A stretch of DNA of 5,078 bases, from positions 1 to 5,078 of the forward strand of contig CAUBHZ010000168.1 in NCBI GenBank assembly GCA_958435885.1, read 5' to 3'. Numbering within the stretch: position 1 is the stretch's first letter; the number at the start of each line of letters is the position of its first letter. The stretch comes from an uncultured Intestinimonas sp. (lineage in GTDB: Bacteria > Bacillota_A > Clostridia > Oscillospirales > Oscillospiraceae). Shown here one piece after another: positions 4,671-5,078 of the stretch. The notes beneath the pieces are model-generated. The model ran no database searches. It had not been told where the DNA came from and saw only the letters and a list, made by a program, of their open reading frames with translations. A program made the translations under genes and the position numbers.

Positions 4671-5078
4671 GTTCTATTGTAGAAGGAAAGGTGACAGGCA
4701 TCACGAAGTTCGGCGCCTTCGTGTCACTGCCCGGCGGTCGGTCGGGTCTGGTGCATATCTCCGAGATCGCCTATACTTACGTGAATGACGTAAAGGATCA
4801 TCTCACGGAGGGACAGGAGGTCAAGGTCAAGGTCATCGGCATCGATGACAACAACCGCATCAATCTGTCCATCAAAAAGGCCATGGACCCTCCGCCCCGT
4901 CCCCAGCGGACCGGCGGTCCCCGGCAGGGCGGCGCCCCCCGGAGCGGCGGCTTTGGCGGTCCCCGCCAGGGCGGCGGACGTCAGGGCGGGTTCAGCCGGC
5001 AGCCCAGCGAGCCCGAGACCTTTGAGGAGCGGCTCAAGCACTTCATGCTGGCCTCGGACAGCAAGCTCTCTGAGATGA
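4655..5078 (+). CDS. yabR: S1 domain RNA-binding protein YabR (3' end outside the window)
   Basis: The first 141 residues are present; the final base of the window is the first of codon 142, so the gene continues. Residues 2-75 form one S1 (OB-fold) RNA-binding domain with VGSIVEGKVTGITKFGAFVS (5-24), GRSGLVHISEIA (28-39), EGQEVKVKV (52-60) and INLSIKKA (69-76). It parallels B. subtilis YabR closely, including the start, so ATG 4655 is sound despite a 14-base gap from AAGGAGG. Residues 79-117 are a Gly/Pro/Arg/Gln linker with GGPRQGG twice (87-93 and 101-107). The last visible part, ETFEERLKHFMLASDSKLSE (121-140), is the conserved tail that in B. subtilis is followed by a short basic end, so probably only a small piece is missing. 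Its role in the cell is poorly defined; it is distinct from ribosomal protein S1. Confidence 0.93.
   Translation, partial: MEFGVGSIVEGKVTGITKFGAFVSLPGGRSGLVHISEIAYTYVNDVKDHLTEGQEVKVKVIGIDDNNRINLSIKKAMDPPPRPQRTGGPRQGGAPRSGGFGGPRQGGGRQGGFSRQPSEPETFEERLKHFMLASDSKLSEM

Noticed and set aside
1..5078. Mobile elements, CRISPR array, tRNA or rRNA genes, attachment sites
   Set aside because: No transposase or integrase, no regularly spaced repeats and no RNA gene signatures were seen; the gene content is housekeeping, vitamin supply and sporulation.

Overview
The window (about two-thirds G+C by eye) reads as ordinary chromosome from a GC-rich, endospore-forming Clostridia member. A gut Oscillospiraceae relative such as Flavonifractor, Intestinimonas or Lawsonibacter is my guess. 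The grounds are the sporulation pair yabP-yabQ followed by divIC and yabR, the gene order known from Bacillus subtilis, together with Firmicutes-type NiaR and BirA regulators and high GC. I see no mobile element, CRISPR array, rRNA or tRNA gene. No gene-free stretch exceeds about 140 bases.

Left half, minus strand (about 2785 down to 39): birA (biotin-protein ligase and biotin repressor), then niaR (niacin-responsive repressor) 16 bases later, then a hairpin, then a PfoR/EIIC-type membrane transporter. A near-consensus promoter lies between niaR and the transporter, followed at once by a TGTC/GACA dyad that looks like a NiaR operator. The simplest reading is that NiaR controls the transporter, which would make niacin or a precursor a candidate substrate. 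A well-spaced ribosome site and ATG at the extreme left edge suggest another minus-strand gene beyond the window.

Middle (2786-2925): a divergent control region between birA and bioY. birA has its own TTGACC/TATAAT promoter. The bioY promoter is built into BirA half-sites: one covers the -35, one covers the -10, and a third lies just downstream. BirA should therefore shut down biotin uptake when biotin is plentiful.

Right half, plus strand (2926-5078): bioY (substrate-binding subunit of the biotin ECF transporter), then a probable sigma-E promoter and the mother-cell sporulation genes yabP and yabQ, then divIC (septum assembly) and the start of yabR (S1 RNA-binding protein), which is cut by the window end. 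An extended -10 element inside yabQ could give divIC and yabR vegetative expression independent of sporulation. The yabQ frame has no stop before divIC and runs 230 bases into it out of frame.

Nothing here looks like a wholly new system. The points most worth checking are the NiaR-type operator before the PfoR-like transporter, the promoter built into a hairpin, the triple BirA half-site array, the yabQ/divIC overlap and the small ORF at the yabR ribosome site.
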